43,941 bases of DNA from contig JAOFOL010000016.1 of assembly GCA_028042835.1 (NCBI GenBank), positions 1 through 43,941 on the forward strand, read 5' to 3'. The notes below the pieces were generated by a model. That model did no database searches, had not been told where the DNA came from, and saw nothing but the letters and a program-made list of their open reading frames with translations. Shown one piece after another: positions 1 to 9,081 of this stretch (position 1 is its first letter; every line of letters begins with the position of its first letter). This DNA is from Opitutales bacterium (lineage in GTDB: Bacteria; Verrucomicrobiota; Verrucomicrobiia; Opitutales; Seribacteraceae). The position numbers and the translations under genes are program-made.

Positions 1-96
1 CGCCACGGGCTTTCAGCCCTCGCGATGACAAGGAGTGGTGAAGATGCAGTGTGTGGTGAGGAATGCAGTGTGCGAGCCGATGACCATACACACTCT

Positions 97-228
97 TTGT
101 CATTGCGAGGAGGCCGCGCAAGCGACCGACGCGGCAATCCATCGTGTCTCGGGGAAGGCGATCGGGTGATGCGGTTAGGTTAGTCGCTCACAGTGGATCG
201 CCACAGGCTTAGGCGCTCGCGATGACAA
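97..228. repeat. Palindromic repeat element, copy 1
   Basis: This 132-bp element begins TTGTCATTGCGAGG and ends CCTCGCGATGACAA-like, so its ends are inverted copies. A second inverted pair lies further in: GGCAATCCATCGTG against CACAGTGGATCGCC. The central stretch of about 37 bp differs clearly from copies 2 and 3. Confidence 0.85.
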
Positions 229-293
229 GAAGGGGTGAAGATGCAGTGTGCGGTTAGGAGTAAAGTGTGGGGCTTGATAACCATACACACTCT

Positions 294-425
294 TTGTCAT
301 TGCGAGGAGGGAGCGGAAGCGGGCGACGCGGCAATCCATCGTGTCTCGATAGACGCGTTCGACTTGTATCTTCGGTTACTGGTTCACAGTGGATCGCCAC
401 CGGCTTTCAGCCCTCGCGATGACAA
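294..425. repeat. Palindromic repeat element, copy 2
   Basis: Same inverted ends as copy 1 at exactly +197 bp. Its central segment is close to that of copy 3 and unlike copy 1, suggesting that copies 2 and 3 are the more recent duplication. Confidence 0.85.
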
Positions 426-490
426 GGAGTGGTGAAGATGCAGTGTGTGGTGAAGAATGCAGTGTGCGAGCCGATGACCATACACACTCT

Positions 491-622
491 TTGTCATTGC
501 GAGGAGGCCGCGCAAGCGACCGACGCGGCAATCCATCGTGTCTCGAGAGGATGCGTACGACTTGTCTCTTCGTTTACTGGTTCACAGTGAATCGCCACGG
601 GCTTAGACCCTCGCGATGACAA
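491..622. repeat. Palindromic repeat element, copy 3
   Basis: Same inverted ends at exactly +394 bp from copy 1. The right end closes the array just downstream of the minus-strand gene that stops at 639. The hairpin could also influence the 3' end of that transcript, but there is no T-tract to make it a clear terminator. Confidence 0.85.
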
Positions 623-638
623 TAAATGGCAAGCAATA

Positions 639-1091
639 TCATTCGTTTAAAGAAATTTCCTGTGCCAGGTATTTCCCCCGATGAGATTGATCAATCACAT
701 TTTGTTTAATCTTCGAAGAAGATGTTCGGGGATTATAACACACTTGGATGAGCTTCTTTCCTTCTTTGCAGAGGTATGCCTCCACATCAAGATTATGGGA
801 ATTGTTTCCCCAGTCCTCTCCAATAACAAAAATATCTGGCTTCAATTCTTCACAACCTGAAACATATTCCAATTCATAATAAGGACGTACAACATCCACG
901 CATTTTAAGGCACTCAACATTTCCATTCGCTCCTCTAGCGGGATAATAGGCAGGTTGGGCTTATAGGAACTTACCACGCTATCTGAACCAACTCCAACGG
1001 CAACTGTGCCTCCCAATGTTTTACAGTACTCCAGTAACGCCAAATGCCCAACATGTAATAAATCGAATGTGCCTACTGTGTAAATAATCAT
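639..1091 (-). CDS. Cytidylyltransferase-like nucleotidyltransferase (TagD/RfaE-C type)
   Basis: 150 residues, close to the usual size of single-domain glycerol-3-phosphate cytidylyltransferases. The N-terminus shows the family signature GTFDLLHVGHL (residues 7-17) with the HxGH nucleotide-binding motif. The C-terminal part has RTSSSKIK in the place of the RTEGISTT-type motif. Such enzymes join CTP (or ATP) to a small phosphorylated alcohol or sugar and release pyrophosphate in the cytoplasm. The gene lies 9 bp downstream of a CDP-alcohol phosphatidyltransferase on the same strand, so a CDP-activated head group for lipid synthesis is a reasonable inference. The exact substrate (glycerol-phosphate, ethanolamine-phosphate or another) cannot be read from sequence. 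The array of 197-bp repeats begins right after its stop codon. Confidence 0.88.
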   Translation of the reverse strand: MIIYTVGTFDLLHVGHLALLEYCKTLGGTVAVGVGSDSVVSSYKPNLPIIPLEERMEMLSALKCVDVVRPYYELEYVSGCEELKPDIFVIGEDWGNNSHNLDVEAYLCKEGKKLIQVCYNPRTSSSKIKQNVIDQSHRGKYLAQEISLNE

Positions 1092-1100
1092 ATAATTGAC

Positions 1101-1613
1101 CTAGATTTGATTAAATTGCTTCCAATAAAAAAAGCAGGTAATCAAAACGGTGTAACTTCCTAGTAAAACTACATTAATTGGATTGGAAGAAAGCTTTGGG
1201 GTTTTGATTTGGGAAATATTAAGAAGAGCGATGAGTAAGCTAAGTAGTAACAAAATTATGGCAAATGATTCACCGACCCACCCTTCAAAAACAAAGATAA
1301 AAACCACAAAAATATTATTATTATCAAGTGCCAAACCTGTGTAGTGACTTCCACCAGAAAGCCCAAAAACACTAAAATAACTCAACCTCAAGGCACTTGC
1401 AAATAGAACAAATAAAGCAACCGCAAGAAATTCAACTTCAAATCCACCATAGCATGCAAGTAAGATTGCAGGTGTAACCCCATAGCTGACTATATCTATC
1501 AAAACATCCAGCTGTGCTCCAAACTTCCCTTGCATTTCATTTCGACCACTCATCCCTCTGGCAATCAGACCATCCGCCCAATCGAAAGCAACCGCCCAAA
1601 TCATACCAACCAT
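1101..1613 (-). CDS. CDP-alcohol phosphatidyltransferase family protein; true N-terminus probably further upstream
   Basis: The protein carries the complete CDP-alcohol phosphotransferase signature D-x2-DG-x2-AR-x(n)-G-x3-D-x3-D, seen as DWADGLIAR followed by GAQLDVLID, then several hydrophobic segments. Enzymes of this integral-membrane family move a phospho-alcohol between CDP and lipid or inositol-type acceptors. The coordinates use the first ATG, but that start would cut off the first membrane helix. The same frame stays open to 1862, and its product contains IPNLCSFAGLSCSGVAIYAS just before the ATG, which looks like the usual family N-terminus. No ATG, GTG or TTG exists in that extension; an ATT at 1796 would give about 231 residues, a normal length. 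The gene may use a rare start, contain a frameshift, or reflect a base error. It probably forms an operon with the cytidylyltransferase 9 bp downstream. Confidence 0.85.
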   Translation of the reverse strand: MVGMIWAVAFDWADGLIARGMSGRNEMQGKFGAQLDVLIDIVSYGVTPAILLACYGGFEVEFLAVALFVLFASALRLSYFSVFGLSGGSHYTGLALDNNNIFVVFIFVFEGWVGESFAIILLLLSLLIALLNISQIKTPKLSSNPINVVLLGSYTVLITCFFYWKQFNQI

Positions 1614-1862
1614 AGCTATGTTGTAAGAAGCATGAATCGAAGCATATATTGCGACGCCCGAGCAAGATAAGCCCGCAAAAGAACATAAATTGGGAATGTC
1701 CCAAAAAAAGGAAACTATAGTTGGGAGAGGAAACTCACTAGTACGGGTTGCGTTTCCTGACGACCTTTGAGGATCAGAAGTATTAATTTTTTTAATGTAA
1801 GTGAATTTGGTTAGTAAATAAATGCACTTACATAAGATGGAGTAAGGAGATATATTCCTACA

Positions 1863-2182
1863 TTAACCATATTAATAATTCTATCAAGCTTTATTAATGG
1901 ATTTTATCTTACATTGTATGCCAACGTTTATTGTATTCCATAGGATTCTTGCATTCTTAAGTATTGTAGATGCTATTAAAATTTTTAAGGCAGATTTGAA
2001 CAAACTTTCCCATAGCAAGCCAAGTACCCTACCCTCAACAATCCTGAGTCAAGCACCTCCTTCATTCTGAGTAGATCGCTCCAAATCAGATTACCGCAAG
2101 ACACATTAAGTAAGAATATTTTGTTCGATTCACCCAAGCCCTGTGCTTGCCTCCAATATCGCGAACGGTTAAAGAAGAATTT
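1863..2182. other. Intergenic region between divergent transcription units
   Basis: About 320 bp of AT-rich DNA between the minus-strand phosphatidyltransferase frame and the plus-strand sulfatase. It should hold promoters for both directions. I see no convincing -35/-10 pair, strong inverted repeat, RNA gene or further reading frame in it. Confidence 0.5.
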
Positions 2183-3637
2183 ATGAAAGTTTTAATTTTT
2201 CTGTCTTTATTTAGTCTTCTATTGTGCTTTGGTAATACTGATGTAGCCAATGCGGTATCCAAACCAAATGTTATTTTGGTCCTTGTCGATGACATGGGCT
2301 GGATGGACTTGAGCTGTCAGGGTTCTGACTTTTACCGCACACCCAATGTGGACAGGATGGCCAAGGAGGGAATTCTTTTTACCAATGGATATGCCGCCTG
2401 TGCGGTATGCTCGCCCACCCGTGCCGCAGTGCAAACCGGTCGTTATCCCCACCGGCTCAGGGTGACCGATTGGATACGGTCCCTTTTCCAGCGGGGCGGA
2501 TTGGGCACACCCGAGAAGAATCGGACGGAATATGTCGGTGGGAAAAACCGAAAACTGCTCTGCCCACCCAATCCATACTGGATGGAAAGTTCCGAAATCA
2601 CGATTGGGGAAGCCCTACAAAAAAATAAGTATAAAACCGCTTACATTGGAAAATGGCACCTTGGGGATGAGGCATGGTACCCGGAAAACCAGGGATACCA
2701 TGAAAACTTTGGCGGATGTGACTATGGACAGCCCCCATCGTTTTTTGATCCCTATAATAATCCAAAACATAAGCACCCCACCATTCGGGCCGGCATTCAT
2801 AAATTACCCGGACGGAAGAAAGGAGAATATCTAACTCACCGGGAAGCGGATGAAGCGGTCAAACTGATCCGCCAGTGGAAAGACCAGCCATTCTTCATCC
2901 AGGTTTCCCACTATGCGGTGCACACCCCAATCCAGGCGATTCAGGAAGTGGCGGATAAATACAAATTTAAGGAGGGTATGTCGGAAACGAACCGGAAATA
3001 TGCCGCGATGGTGGAATCAATTGATGACTGTATGCGGGACATGCTCGCCGAATTGAAGAAGCACGGAATTGACGACAACACCCTGATTATTTTCACCAGT
3101 GATAATGGCGGGCTCGACCGCAACGGTGGTCCCACTGAAAATGCTCCCCTGAGGAGCGGCAAAGGATACTGTTATGAGGGGGGAATCCGCGTGCCCTTCC
3201 TTGCTCGTTGGCCGGCCAAGATTCCGGCAGGCAAAAAATCGGACTTTCCGGTTTCCTCGATCGATTTATTTCCGACCATTATGGAAGCAACTGGAACCGC
3301 ACTGCCCAAGGACCGCCCCATTGACGGGCTCTCCCTGACGAACCACTTAAACAGTGGAGGTAAGAAACCCCCAAAACGGGAAACCCTGATCTGGCACTTC
3401 CCGCATTACCGGCATGCTCCCGGTCCCTACTCCATTATTCGGAAAGGCGATTTCAAATTGATTAAATTCTGGGAAGGGATTTATGAACTCTATGACCTGA
3501 AGAACGATTTGGGGGAAGCGAATAACCTCGCCGAAAGTAAACCCGGACTGGTTGAAAAACTGGAGAGCGAACTCATTGCCCGATTAAAAGCAGACGGAGC
3601 AAAATTACCCAGAAAAAATCCGGAATTTCAAAACTGA
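2183..3637 (+). CDS. Secreted arylsulfatase (S1 family)
   Basis: 484 residues from the chosen ATG; an in-frame start 36 bp earlier would put charged residues before the signal peptide, so it was not used. Residues 1-24 form a Sec signal peptide ending near VANA. The mature protein starts with the metal-binding VDDMG block. C76-S-P-T-R is the C-x-P-x-R site whose cysteine is turned into formylglycine, and GKWHLG and SDNGG are later active-site blocks. S1 sulfatases hydrolyse sulfate esters on glycans with a calcium ion, in the periplasm or outside the cell. It heads a co-directional run with the haem/LamG protein 66 bp downstream and its DUF1501 partner, which suggests that they share a polysaccharide target. 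The precise sulfate ester cannot be assigned. Confidence 0.95.
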   Translation: MKVLIFLSLFSLLLCFGNTDVANAVSKPNVILVLVDDMGWMDLSCQGSDFYRTPNVDRMAKEGILFTNGYAACAVCSPTRAAVQTGRYPHRLRVTDWIRSLFQRGGLGTPEKNRTEYVGGKNRKLLCPPNPYWMESSEITIGEALQKNKYKTAYIGKWHLGDEAWYPENQGYHENFGGCDYGQPPSFFDPYNNPKHKHPTIRAGIHKLPGRKKGEYLTHREADEAVKLIRQWKDQPFFIQVSHYAVHTPIQAIQEVADKYKFKEGMSETNRKYAAMVESIDDCMRDMLAELKKHGIDDNTLIIFTSDNGGLDRNGGPTENAPLRSGKGYCYEGGIRVPFLARWPAKIPAGKKSDFPVSSIDLFPTIMEATGTALPKDRPIDGLSLTNHLNSGGKKPPKRETLIWHFPHYRHAPGPYSIIRKGDFKLIKFWEGIYELYDLKNDLGEANNLAESKPGLVEKLESELIARLKADGAKLPRKNPEFQN

Positions 3638-3703
3638 GCGAAAAATCTTTTTGTCTTGAGAGTGTAATTTTATATTCTTTATTTTATTCTCCTCCCAATA
3701 AAA

Positions 3704-6700
3704 ATGTTTAAAGCTTTTAATCTGTTCGCAGGAATTCCGGTTCTCCTGTTCCTGCCTGTATTGGTTTTAATGGGTAAGGTCGATTTCAACCGACAAATTA
3801 GGCCAATTCTTTCGGATAAGTGCTACAAGTGCCATGGTCCGGATGCAAAGAACCAGAAATCTGATTTCCGGATTGATTCATTTGAGGAGGCGATTAAGGA
3901 GCATAATGGATTTGTGGGACTAACTCCGGGCAGCCTGGAAGATTCCGAAATCCATTGGCGTATTTACAGTGATGATGCAATTGATGTGATGCCCCCTCCC
4001 AAAAGTAAGCTGCCCCTAACGGAAGCAGAGAAAAAACTGATCGATCAATGGATCAAGGAGGGTGGTAAATATGACAAGCACTGGTCCTTTCAGCCGTTGC
4101 CTCAATCTGTAGATGTACCCGAGTCCAAACACCCCAGTCCAAAGAATGAAATTGATCACTTCATCTCCAACCTGCTTGAGCAGTCCCCCCTTCACAGCAG
4201 TGTAGAAACAGACAAAATTACCTGGTTACGGAGAGTCACTTATGACCTTACCGGACTTCCGCCCTCGTTACATGATCTAGACACTTTTCTGGCGGATGCA
4301 TCGAAGGATGCCTACGAAAAGGTGGTCAATCGACTCCTCAATACCGATGAATATGCCGAGCGTATGACTTCCGAATGGCTGGATGTGGCAAGATATTCCG
4401 ACACTTATGGCTATCAGGTGGATCGTAACCGAAATGTCTGGCAATGGCGGGACTGGGTGATTCAATCGTTTCGTAAAAATCAGGCATACGATCAGTTTGT
4501 GACCGAACAGATTGCCGGAGATCTTATACCCAATGCCACCCGTGATCAGATCCTCGCGACCTGTTTCAATCGACTGCACCCTCAAAAGGTAGAGGGTGGA
4601 AGCGTACCTGAAGAATTCCGGATCGAGTATGTGGCGGACCGGGTGCATACCTTTGGCACCGCCTTTCTCGGACTCACCATGGAGTGTACCCGTTGCCATG
4701 ACCACAAGTATGATCCCGTTACCCAGAAGGATTATTTTTCGTTATCCGCCTTTTTTAACAATATCGACGAGGCAGGGCTCTATTCCTACTTTACTGGTTC
4801 GACTCCTACCCCAACTCTTGAACTTGGAGATTTACCTAGTGATCAGAAAATCAAATCGGCACAGGAAAACCTGGAGGTATTAAATCAATCAAAAGATGTG
4901 GATACCGCCTTTGCCGGTTGGATGAATGAAGTAAAAGCCGAGACGATTGGTCTTGCCCATTATTATTCCAAACCGATCAGGCAGGCGGACCAAAATAATA
5001 CTGAAACCGAACTTAATCTGCTCAGCCTGAAACCTTCCCTCTGGCTCGATGCCAACGAGTACAATAGTACTTCCGGAACCTGGAATGACTTGAGTGGAAA
5101 TCAGAACCATGCCACCCGGCACGCCTCACCCAAGCCGGAGGCTCATAAAAATAGCGGGTTACAGGTGGTCAGGTATCACTCCAATTCGAATGATTATCAT
5201 CAATTTAAAGAAATCAAAAATATCCGAACCGTTTTCTGGGTAATGAGTAAGACGAGCGGTAATTCCGGTTCTCCCTTATGTCATCCGAACGCTCATCATT
5301 TTTATTCCAACGGGGACAAATTCTGGCACCCCCAGCATACCCATGAACATATCCGAAAAGGGAATCTGCGAATCAACGGAATGGAAGCCAATGCCGAATC
5401 GAACTATCCAAACAAACTGGCGGTGGTCTCCCTGCGCACGACGGGAAATGTGATCGCCAGTCGAATGGGCAGGGACCGCAATCACGGAGGAAAATACAAC
5501 TGGAATGGAGAGATCGGAGAGGTCCTCATTTTTTCAAATGCCCTTAATGACGAGCAGATCAAAAGGGTAGAAAATCATCTCATTGACAAATGGAAGGTGA
5601 AAAGAGAAACAGATATTCAATATGCCAAACCGATGGCTTATCTGTCTTTTGATGAACGAAACGGGAACCGTTACCCGAACTTGGCGGACCGTTCAAAGGA
5701 TGCTTCAACCAACGGGAATAATAAAGAGGTGGAAGGAAAGTTCGGTAAGGGTATTCATTTCAGCGGGGACGATGTTCTCAATTTCCCATCCGGGTTTGGA
5801 GACTTTAACAGGCACCAGACTTTCACGATGGCCTTTTGGGTTAACCCGACACAGGAATTGGAACGCGGAGTCGTTGTCCGCCGGTCCAAGGCATGGACAG
5901 ATGCTGCAAGCCGGGGGATAGAAGTATTAATTGAAAATGGGCGACTGTCCCCTGCCCTGATTCATTTCTGGCCAGGGAATGCCATTCGTATTCGATCCAA
6001 AAACAAACTAACCCTTAACCAATGGACCCATGTTGGGCTGACCTACGATGGATCGAGCCAGGCAAGTGGCCTGCAGCTTTTTGAAAATGGCAAACTGGCA
6101 AGCACTGAAGTGATCAGGGATCACTTAACCCGGGAGATCACCGGTGGTGGGGATCCATTTATTGGCTTTGCCCAGAGGATGCGGGATCGTGGATTTAAAA
6201 ACGGTATGCTTGACGAGTTCTACCTGTTTAACCGGGTAATTTCGGGTTCTGAAATCGAGAAACTGGCAGAACTTCGTAAAAAGATAGATGATTCCGCAGT
6301 GCGGGAAATATTTTTACATTCCGCACACAAGCCAAGCATGGTTGCCAGACAGGCATTGTATAAGGAGAGGAAAAGTTTTGGGGATCAGCGCCAGCGGCTT
6401 TCTGAAATCATGGTAATGAAAGAAATGCCCGGTTTACGGGAGACACACATTTTAGATCGTGGTCATTATGAAAACCGTGGAAAGGTGGTAAACCGGGCAA
6501 CCCCTGCTGTCCTTACTCCTTTTCCTGAAGGTGCTCCTCTGGACCGGTTGGGCTTGGCAAGATGGTTAACCTCTTCGGACCATCCCCTACTCGCCCGGGT
6601 AACTGTCAATCGCTACTGGCAGATGATTTTTGGCCGGGGATTGGTTTCCACATCGGAGGATTTTGGCATGCAGGGAAAGCCACCCTCGCATCCTGAATTA

Positions 6701-7459
6701 CTTGATTGGCTGGCCAGGGACTTGATCAAGTCCGGATGGAATCTTCATCATCTGCTCAAAAAAATGGTTCTTTCCCATACCTATCGGCAGGAAAGTAAGA
6801 TTTTGCCCAAAGCCCAGGAAATTGACCCGGAGAACCTGCTTCTTAGTCGGGCTCCCGCATATCGGCTCCCTGCTGAAATGATCCGGGACAGCCTCCTCGC
6901 ACATAGCGGATTATTGCATAAAAAAATCGGCGGCCCGGGTGCGAAGCCCTATGATTTAAAAGTATCTTTTAAACCGATTAATCCCGACGGCGCCCCTAAT
7001 GTTTACCGTCGGAGTGTCTACACCTTTTGGAAACGAACCGGCCCCACTCCGGTAATGATGGCCCTGGATGCATCCAAACGGGATGTCTGCACGGTACGCA
7101 GGGAACGGACCGACTCAGCATCGCAAGCTCTGATCATGCTTAATGGTACCCAGTTTGTGGAAACCGCTCGGGCAACTGCGGATATACTTATCCAAAATCA
7201 CGGAACCACCAATCCAAATGACTTGATTCAGGAAGCATTCAAAAAACTGACCAGTCGATCGCCCAGTGAGCGGGAATCCAAAATTCTCCAAAATTTATTG
7301 GAGGAGCAGAAAAAATATTTCACCGATGATAAAGAAACAGAAAAATTTCTGAAGGTTGGCTATTACCAAGCAAAAGCTAAAGACAAGAAATATTTGGCCG
7401 CAGTGACCAGCCTGGTATCAACCTTGATGAATTTTGATGGAACCCTTTCCAAAAGATAA
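3704..7459 (+). CDS. PSCyt1-PSCyt2(DUF1549)-LamG-PSD1(DUF1553) haem protein
   Basis: 1251 residues. A hydrophobic N-terminus is followed at once by the PSCyt1 cytochrome-like domain with C40YKCH. The PSCyt2/DUF1549 domain carries a second haem motif, C328TRCH, in the context CHDHKYDP. Between PSCyt2 and PSD1 lie two concanavalin A-like blocks: residues about 440-630 (starting near LWLDANEYN) and about 645-850 (LSFDERNGN onward), which probably bind glycans. PSD1/DUF1553 covers about 930-1190. This architecture is typical of Planctomycetota and Verrucomicrobiota, and its biochemical role is not established. The DUF1501 gene starts 8 bp after the stop, so the two are surely co-transcribed. Two CxxCH motifs suggest covalent haem and a redox or electron-transfer role in the periplasm (inference). 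Confidence 0.95.
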   Translation: MFKAFNLFAGIPVLLFLPVLVLMGKVDFNRQIRPILSDKCYKCHGPDAKNQKSDFRIDSFEEAIKEHNGFVGLTPGSLEDSEIHWRIYSDDAIDVMPPPKSKLPLTEAEKKLIDQWIKEGGKYDKHWSFQPLPQSVDVPESKHPSPKNEIDHFISNLLEQSPLHSSVETDKITWLRRVTYDLTGLPPSLHDLDTFLADASKDAYEKVVNRLLNTDEYAERMTSEWLDVARYSDTYGYQVDRNRNVWQWRDWVIQSFRKNQAYDQFVTEQIAGDLIPNATRDQILATCFNRLHPQKVEGGSVPEEFRIEYVADRVHTFGTAFLGLTMECTRCHDHKYDPVTQKDYFSLSAFFNNIDEAGLYSYFTGSTPTPTLELGDLPSDQKIKSAQENLEVLNQSKDVDTAFAGWMNEVKAETIGLAHYYSKPIRQADQNNTETELNLLSLKPSLWLDANEYNSTSGTWNDLSGNQNHATRHASPKPEAHKNSGLQVVRYHSNSNDYHQFKEIKNIRTVFWVMSKTSGNSGSPLCHPNAHHFYSNGDKFWHPQHTHEHIRKGNLRINGMEANAESNYPNKLAVVSLRTTGNVIASRMGRDRNHGGKYNWNGEIGEVLIFSNALNDEQIKRVENHLIDKWKVKRETDIQYAKPMAYLSFDERNGNRYPNLADRSKDASTNGNNKEVEGKFGKGIHFSGDDVLNFPSGFGDFNRHQTFTMAFWVNPTQELERGVVVRRSKAWTDAASRGIEVLIENGRLSPALIHFWPGNAIRIRSKNKLTLNQWTHVGLTYDGSSQASGLQLFENGKLASTEVIRDHLTREITGGGDPFIGFAQRMRDRGFKNGMLDEFYLFNRVISGSEIEKLAELRKKIDDSAVREIFLHSAHKPSMVARQALYKERKSFGDQRQRLSEIMVMKEMPGLRETHILDRGHYENRGKVVNRATPAVLTPFPEGAPLDRLGLARWLTSSDHPLLARVTVNRYWQMIFGRGLVSTSEDFGMQGKPPSHPELLDWLARDLIKSGWNLHHLLKKMVLSHTYRQESKILPKAQEIDPENLLLSRAPAYRLPAEMIRDSLLAHSGLLHKKIGGPGAKPYDLKVSFKPINPDGAPNVYRRSVYTFWKRTGPTPVMMALDASKRDVCTVRRERTDSASQALIMLNGTQFVETARATADILIQNHGTTNPNDLIQEAFKKLTSRSPSERESKILQNLLEEQKKYFTDDKETEKFLKVGYYQAKAKDKKYLAAVTSLVSTLMNFDGTLSKR

Positions 7460-7467
7460 AATAAAGT

Positions 7468-8892
7468 ATGAATCAAAATAAATGCACCGGTTTTGAGTCC
7501 CCACTTGGTTTGCCCCGTAGAAAATTCCTTCAGCGTTTTGGTGGAGGACTGGGTGGATTGGCCCTCGCCAACATGCTTCATGCAGAAACCGGCTCCGGCT
7601 TACACCATCCCGCCAAAGCCAAACGGGTGATTTATTTATTCCAATCCGGTGGACCCTCTCAAATTGATTTGTTTGACCACAAACCAAGGTTAAATGAAGA
7701 AACGGGGAAGGAGCTTCCCGACTCCGTCCGTAAAGGACAGCGATTAACAGGTATGTCTGGAAATCAGGCCAGCCTTCCCTTAGTTGGTTCGCCCTTCAAG
7801 TTTTCTCAGCATGGTAAGAGCGGTCAATGGATCAGCGAATTATTACCAAACACTTCAAAAGTGGCGGATGATATGTGCATTGTGAATTCGATGTACACCG
7901 AAGCGATTAACCACGGTCCGGGGGTCACTTTTATGCAAACCGGCTCCCAATTCCCCGGTCGTCCGAGTATGGGGTCCTGGATGTCCTACGGTCTTGGATC
8001 GATAAATGAAAACCTGCCTAATTTCGTGGTCCTCAAAACAAAAGGCAAAGGTGGTCAACCCTTGGTTTCAAGACTATGGGGAAGCGGATTTTTACCCGGC
8101 AAACATGCGGGCACCCGATTCCGGGCGGATAAGGATGCCATTCTCTACCTGAACAGCCCCGAAGGAGTTTCAGCGGAAGGACGGCGTAATATGCTGGATC
8201 GTTTAAAAGAACTTCATGAACTCCAACTTGAAAAAACCGGAGATCCCGGCCTTGAAACGAAAATTGCTCAGTACGAAATGGGGTATCGAATGCAAAGCTC
8301 GATTCCTGAAGTCACCGCCATTGAAAAGGAACCCGAGTCCACTTTTAAACTTTATGGAGAAGATGCACGCAAACCAGGAACTTTCGCCGCAAATTGTCTA
8401 CTCGCACGGAGGTTAGCAGAAAAAGGAGTCCGGTTCATTCAACTTTATCACCCCGGTTGGGACCAGCACGGCGGATTACCTGGAGGAATCAAAAAACAAT
8501 GCAAGGAAACTGATCAGGCATCCTATGCACTGGTTAAAGATCTAAAACAAAGAGGAATGCTCAAAGACACATTGGTCATTTGGGGAGGAGAATTTGGACG
8601 GACCAATTATTGCCAGGGAAAATTCAACGGGACCAATTTTGGCCGCGACCACCACCCCCGAAATTTCTCAACCTGGTTTGCCGGTGGGGGAATTAAACCC
8701 GGTATGACTTATGGGCAATCAGATGATTACTCTTACAGTGTGGCAGAAGGCGGTGTTCATGTTCACGATTTTCATGCGACCATACTTCATTTACTTGGCA
8801 TTGACCATGAACGCCTGACTTTTAAGTACCAAGGTCGGCATTTCCGCCTGACAGATGTCCATGGACATGCTGTCAAACCAATGATCGGCTGA
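7468..8892 (+). CDS. DUF1501 protein, Tat-exported, partner of the preceding haem protein
   Basis: 474 residues. The N-terminus has a twin-arginine signal (PRRKFLQ, arginines 17-18, then a glycine/leucine-rich stretch), so it should be exported folded. DUF1501 proteins belong to the alkaline phosphatase/sulfatase-like superfamily. Likely metal-site blocks are present: GWDQHGG around 330-336, GGEFGRT, G392RDHH and H433DFHAT. No C-x-P-x-R sulfatase cysteine is seen, so it is not a formylglycine sulfatase. DUF1501 genes typically follow PSD1 genes, as here with 8 bp spacing. Substrate and reaction are unknown; phosphatase- or sulfatase-like hydrolysis on the same polysaccharide is a guess from the fold and context. 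Confidence 0.94.
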   Translation: MNQNKCTGFESPLGLPRRKFLQRFGGGLGGLALANMLHAETGSGLHHPAKAKRVIYLFQSGGPSQIDLFDHKPRLNEETGKELPDSVRKGQRLTGMSGNQASLPLVGSPFKFSQHGKSGQWISELLPNTSKVADDMCIVNSMYTEAINHGPGVTFMQTGSQFPGRPSMGSWMSYGLGSINENLPNFVVLKTKGKGGQPLVSRLWGSGFLPGKHAGTRFRADKDAILYLNSPEGVSAEGRRNMLDRLKELHELQLEKTGDPGLETKIAQYEMGYRMQSSIPEVTAIEKEPESTFKLYGEDARKPGTFAANCLLARRLAEKGVRFIQLYHPGWDQHGGLPGGIKKQCKETDQASYALVKDLKQRGMLKDTLVIWGGEFGRTNYCQGKFNGTNFGRDHHPRNFSTWFAGGGIKPGMTYGQSDDYSYSVAEGGVHVHDFHATILHLLGIDHERLTFKYQGRHFRLTDVHGHAVKPMIG

Positions 8893-9011
8893 CCATGCAA
8901 AGATTAAAACAATCATTTTCGATAGATTATCTTCAAAATCGAGCAGTTAAAAATACATAAAAGAAAAGAAATCTGTACCATTGATCTGCAATATCTATCC
9001 AAGACGATATT

Positions 9012-9048
9012 ATTCATTTGTGAATGAATCAAATACCTTCATTATGAA
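9012..9048. promoter_or_regulatory. Two adjacent inverted repeats, candidate operator
   Basis: ATTCATT-TGTG-AATGAAT at 9012-9029 has perfect 7-bp arms. A second palindrome, TTCAT-T-ATGAA, lies at 9038-9048. Both share the ATTCAT half-site and sit 34-70 bp upstream of the SGNH-like/propeller/cytochrome gene. This would suit a dimeric regulator, but AT-rich DNA makes such palindromes easily, so confidence is low. Confidence 0.3.
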
Positions 9049-9081
9049 TCGTTTAGCCCACACTCAAATCATCTATCTTCT

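Larger units (their letters stand above)
1..622. repeat. Tandem array of 197-bp palindromic repeat units (about 3.2 copies)
   Basis: Two anchors recur with an exact 197-bp period: TTGTCATTGCGAGG starts at 97, 294 and 491, and GATGACAA ends at 31, 228, 425 and 622. Each period is a 132-bp element with inverted ends plus a 65-bp spacer. The array is cut by the window start, so its full copy number is unknown. It ends 16 bp past the stop of the cytidylyltransferase gene. Short open frames inside it are repeat sequence and are not called as genes. The motif resembles the widely dispersed 'cattgcgagg...gcaatcc' family of bacterial intergenic palindromes (from memory, not searched). Confidence 0.93.

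Noticed and set aside
235-619. Two overlapping open frames of 66 and 76 codons in the repeat array
   Set aside because: They lie wholly inside the 197-bp repeat units, reuse the same palindromic sequence in different frames and resemble no protein.
1-622. CRISPR array
   Set aside because: The period is 197 bp with long palindromic elements and conserved spacers, not short repeats with unique spacers, and no cas genes are present.
2147-2182. Longer start for the first sulfatase
   Set aside because: It adds 12 polar residues before a good signal peptide that begins at the ATG at 2183.
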